Shown: positions 18,072-20,000 of the stretch, one piece after another
Position numbering within the stretch: position 1 is the first letter of the stretch
Layout: each line of letters opens with the position of its first letter
Origin: Halisarca cf. caerulea
Taxonomy: Eukaryota > Porifera > Demospongiae > Chondrillida > Halisarcidae
DNA length: 20,000 bases
Assembly: GCA_963170055.1 (NCBI GenBank)
Contig: CAUJGJ010000444.1
Span: 2,962,501 to 2,982,500 of the forward strand
Direction: 5' to 3'
Translations under genes and position numbers: made by a program
The notes under the pieces: model-generated
Databases searched by the model: none
The model's input: the letters and a program-made list of their open reading frames with translations, nothing else
What the model was told of the DNA's origin: nothing

Positions 18072-19103
18072 ATTACATCATTGATAAATCCTTTGAAGAT
18101 GACTTCAACTTCCAAATCAGAAAATGATGCCTTTGAGGCACTCTATGGGAAGTTTGGTGTAGACATCCCAAGTTTTGATCTGAGGTTGTACAAACCAGAT
18201 ATGCATCAGACATCCAAACCCTCAATACTAGGGAACACATATTTCCCAGAGAATTCATGTAATGTTTTGATATGCTTACTAGTTATTGTTGCTCTCTTGT
18301 TGATCTTTGCAAAGGGAAAACAGGTACTCTCCAAATTGCAGCCAAGTAGAAGTAAAGGGGTAATACCTCTCCTTTGGGCTACATTTACAATGTGCCACAT
18401 TTTCAACATATACATGGCTGGAAAAGTTTTCATTGCCTCATGTTATTATATACATACCAAAAAAGATAATGGAAGTGCAGTACGTGATTGCGCATGTGTT
18501 ATATTTCAGGCAACAACATTTGTAATTCTTGGAACAATATTTGCAGCATACACTCACAGCAAGTATCATGTCCTACCCATTCCTAAACTATTGCTCAATT
18601 GCACGAACTTTTGCGGACGATATGAACAGCCACGTAGAGTTGTTGGGACACTATCTATTAGTGCTGTCTATTGTAGTGTAATGATTTTAGTGGGATGTAT
18701 TCCATACCAGTTACTACTAGTTAGCTCAAATCCCCACTTGTATGGATTCAGCATCCTCACATCGTGGAGTGTAATGCTTGGATGTATTGTCGTATTAGCC
18801 ATCCCGTTCACAATTGATCAAGTCTTCATTACAGAGAAGGAGTACGGAATAACACCAAAACAAGCATTGCAACAAATACTCCTACTAATCTTCACCAGTT
18901 TACTACTGTTTGGAATGGGATCAATGACATTCAGCATCACCCTAATATTACATCTGAGTAAATATGGTGAAAAAACTCAGAGTGTGTCAACATCTGTCTA
19001 CTTCATTGTACGACATTTGGTTATTCCAATAGTTCTATGGATGGGGAGAAGAGCGATGCAAAAGCTTAACGCAAGAAACAACAGCCTGTGGATGAGATCA
19101 TAG
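18072..19103 (+). CDS. predicted seven-pass membrane protein, unknown family
   Basis: The frame is open from an acceptor-like site at 18072 to TAG at 19101-19103. The first ATG is at 18099, so an unspliced product would have 334 residues. Numbering from 18081, hydrophobic segments lie at about 61-77, 94-118, 137-157, 187-213, 223-246, 263-291 and 305-321: seven. Basic residues concentrate in the loop after the first segment (78-93: Lys/Arg-rich), in the loop between the third and fourth (158-186) and in the C-tail (322-340), which by the positive-inside rule puts the N-terminus outside, as in GPCRs. The preceding 60 residues would be extracellular, with a Cys at 60. I see no DRY, NPxxY or other class motif, so I do not call it a GPCR. 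It may be the membrane part of a gene whose signal peptide and ectodomain lie at 16716-17255. Confidence 0.75.
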   Translation: MTSLINPLKMTSTSKSENDAFEALYGKFGVDIPSFDLRLYKPDMHQTSKPSILGNTYFPENSCNVLICLLVIVALLLIFAKGKQVLSKLQPSRSKGVIPLLWATFTMCHIFNIYMAGKVFIASCYYIHTKKDNGSAVRDCACVIFQATTFVILGTIFAAYTHSKYHVLPIPKLLLNCTNFCGRYEQPRRVVGTLSISAVYCSVMILVGCIPYQLLLVSSNPHLYGFSILTSWSVMLGCIVVLAIPFTIDQVFITEKEYGITPKQALQQILLLIFTSLLLFGMGSMTFSITLILHLSKYGEKTQSVSTSVYFIVRHLVIPIVLWMGRRAMQKLNARNNSLWMRS

Positions 19104-19554
19104 TGTGTGGGAGTAGAAAACTGTAATAATTACTGTAGTATCACCTATTCAATACATGGTCAATATGAATGATCAAGTCACTATAGCTATAAACAAGTAT
19201 AGCATGCTATACATGTTATGATATTATGTCTCTATTTTGTACCAGCTGTTTTGTGATCTCAATTCATCAAAACATTCAAATCTCATTTTAGTACACTTGT
19301 ACTCATATCTCATGCACCATAGAACTGCAAGTATAGGCTGCATGGAATATTTCAAACATATAATACAACTATATGATTGGACTGCACTTAATTGAATTGC
19401 TTGCATATACAGAATATGCATAGTAATATTACGTTATGTCACTTGTCACAGGGAATTTTAGACTTGGTTCATCTTCGAAGCAGCTCAATCAATGTCCACA
19501 GTCCGTAAATGTGTCAGGTATCGTGCACCATTGCTATTTATACTTATTGTCTAT

Positions 19555-19555
<1 letters not shown>

Positions 19556-19623
<68 letters not shown>

Positions 19624-19650
19624 ATGTGTGTGTGCGTGTGTGTGTGTGTG
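19556..19650. repeat. (TG)n microsatellite
   Basis: About 95 bp of TG with CATG and CGTG interruptions near the end. 19104-19555 and 19651-20000 show no gene or structure I can support. Confidence 0.95.
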
Positions 19651-20000
19651 AATTGGGTGTGCGTGAGTGGGAACTGAACGCTCACATACGTACACACACA
19701 TATGCACTGGGGCGGAATTGATTAGAAAACTGATACATTGCAGACTGAATGCGTTAAAAGCCGAAAATAATACTATGAAGAAATGTGACATACAAAACTT
19801 AGTAATGATAAGGAAGAAACAGTGTAAAATCATGCATGCTTGTTTGGAATATCTATGGTTAATCCCTATAAACAACAGTCCAGTCCACCCGACATAATGC
19901 GTACATGAGGTATATGGGGAGTTAAGTGTGTGCATGTTCATATTCGCTATGTATTGCGGATGTGGGATAGTTACCATAAATATTCCCAATACGCACATCA

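Overview
The window looks like nuclear DNA from an invertebrate metazoan, not a microbe. It is AT-rich with long (TG/CA)n and (AT)n microsatellites, nested DNA transposons, one visible short spliceosomal intron (65 nt) and sparse secreted or membrane protein genes. The frequent CATG/GCATGC runs and compact introns made me think of a sponge, but that is a weak guess.

Layout. 1-2150: diverged repeat modules, (TG)n tracts, a possible signal-peptide micro-ORF and a short pogo/Tigger-type MITE. 2437-3051 (minus): one secreted, cysteine-paired protein of unknown family. 3360-4330: small palindromes, a conserved stem-loop, a cluster of TTCCGG (ETS-like) sites and (AT)n tracts. 4440-7430: a degenerate tandem array of about four units, 0.6-0.9 kb each, with expanded G, C, TG and GATA tracts. 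8095-11939: the centrepiece, a Mutator-like DDE transposase joined through a 65-nt intron to a YqaJ-type nuclease. Its nuclease part is split by a nested, internally deleted hAT element (10464-11604) bounded by TIRs and a 5-bp target duplication; removing the insert leaves the reading frame open. 12036-12738: an inverted-repeat (foldback) element that itself carries a 374-bp MITE built of GAATCTT-type repeats. 13502-13904: a second copy of the conserved stem-loop, a 49-bp near-perfect long hairpin and a GC-rich palindrome. 14820-16560: (CA)n tracts, one interrupted by a 545-bp non-autonomous element with GGACAT clusters at both ends. 16716-17369 and 18072-19103: a secreted glycoprotein-like ORF followed by a predicted seven-pass membrane protein, either two genes or the ectodomain and membrane parts of one receptor-like gene.

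How the parts relate. Most of the window is layered transposon history: hAT inside Mutator/YqaJ, MITE inside foldback element, MITE inside microsatellite. The host genes are the secreted protein at 2437-3051 and the secreted/7TM pair near the right end; neither family was recognised from sequence alone.
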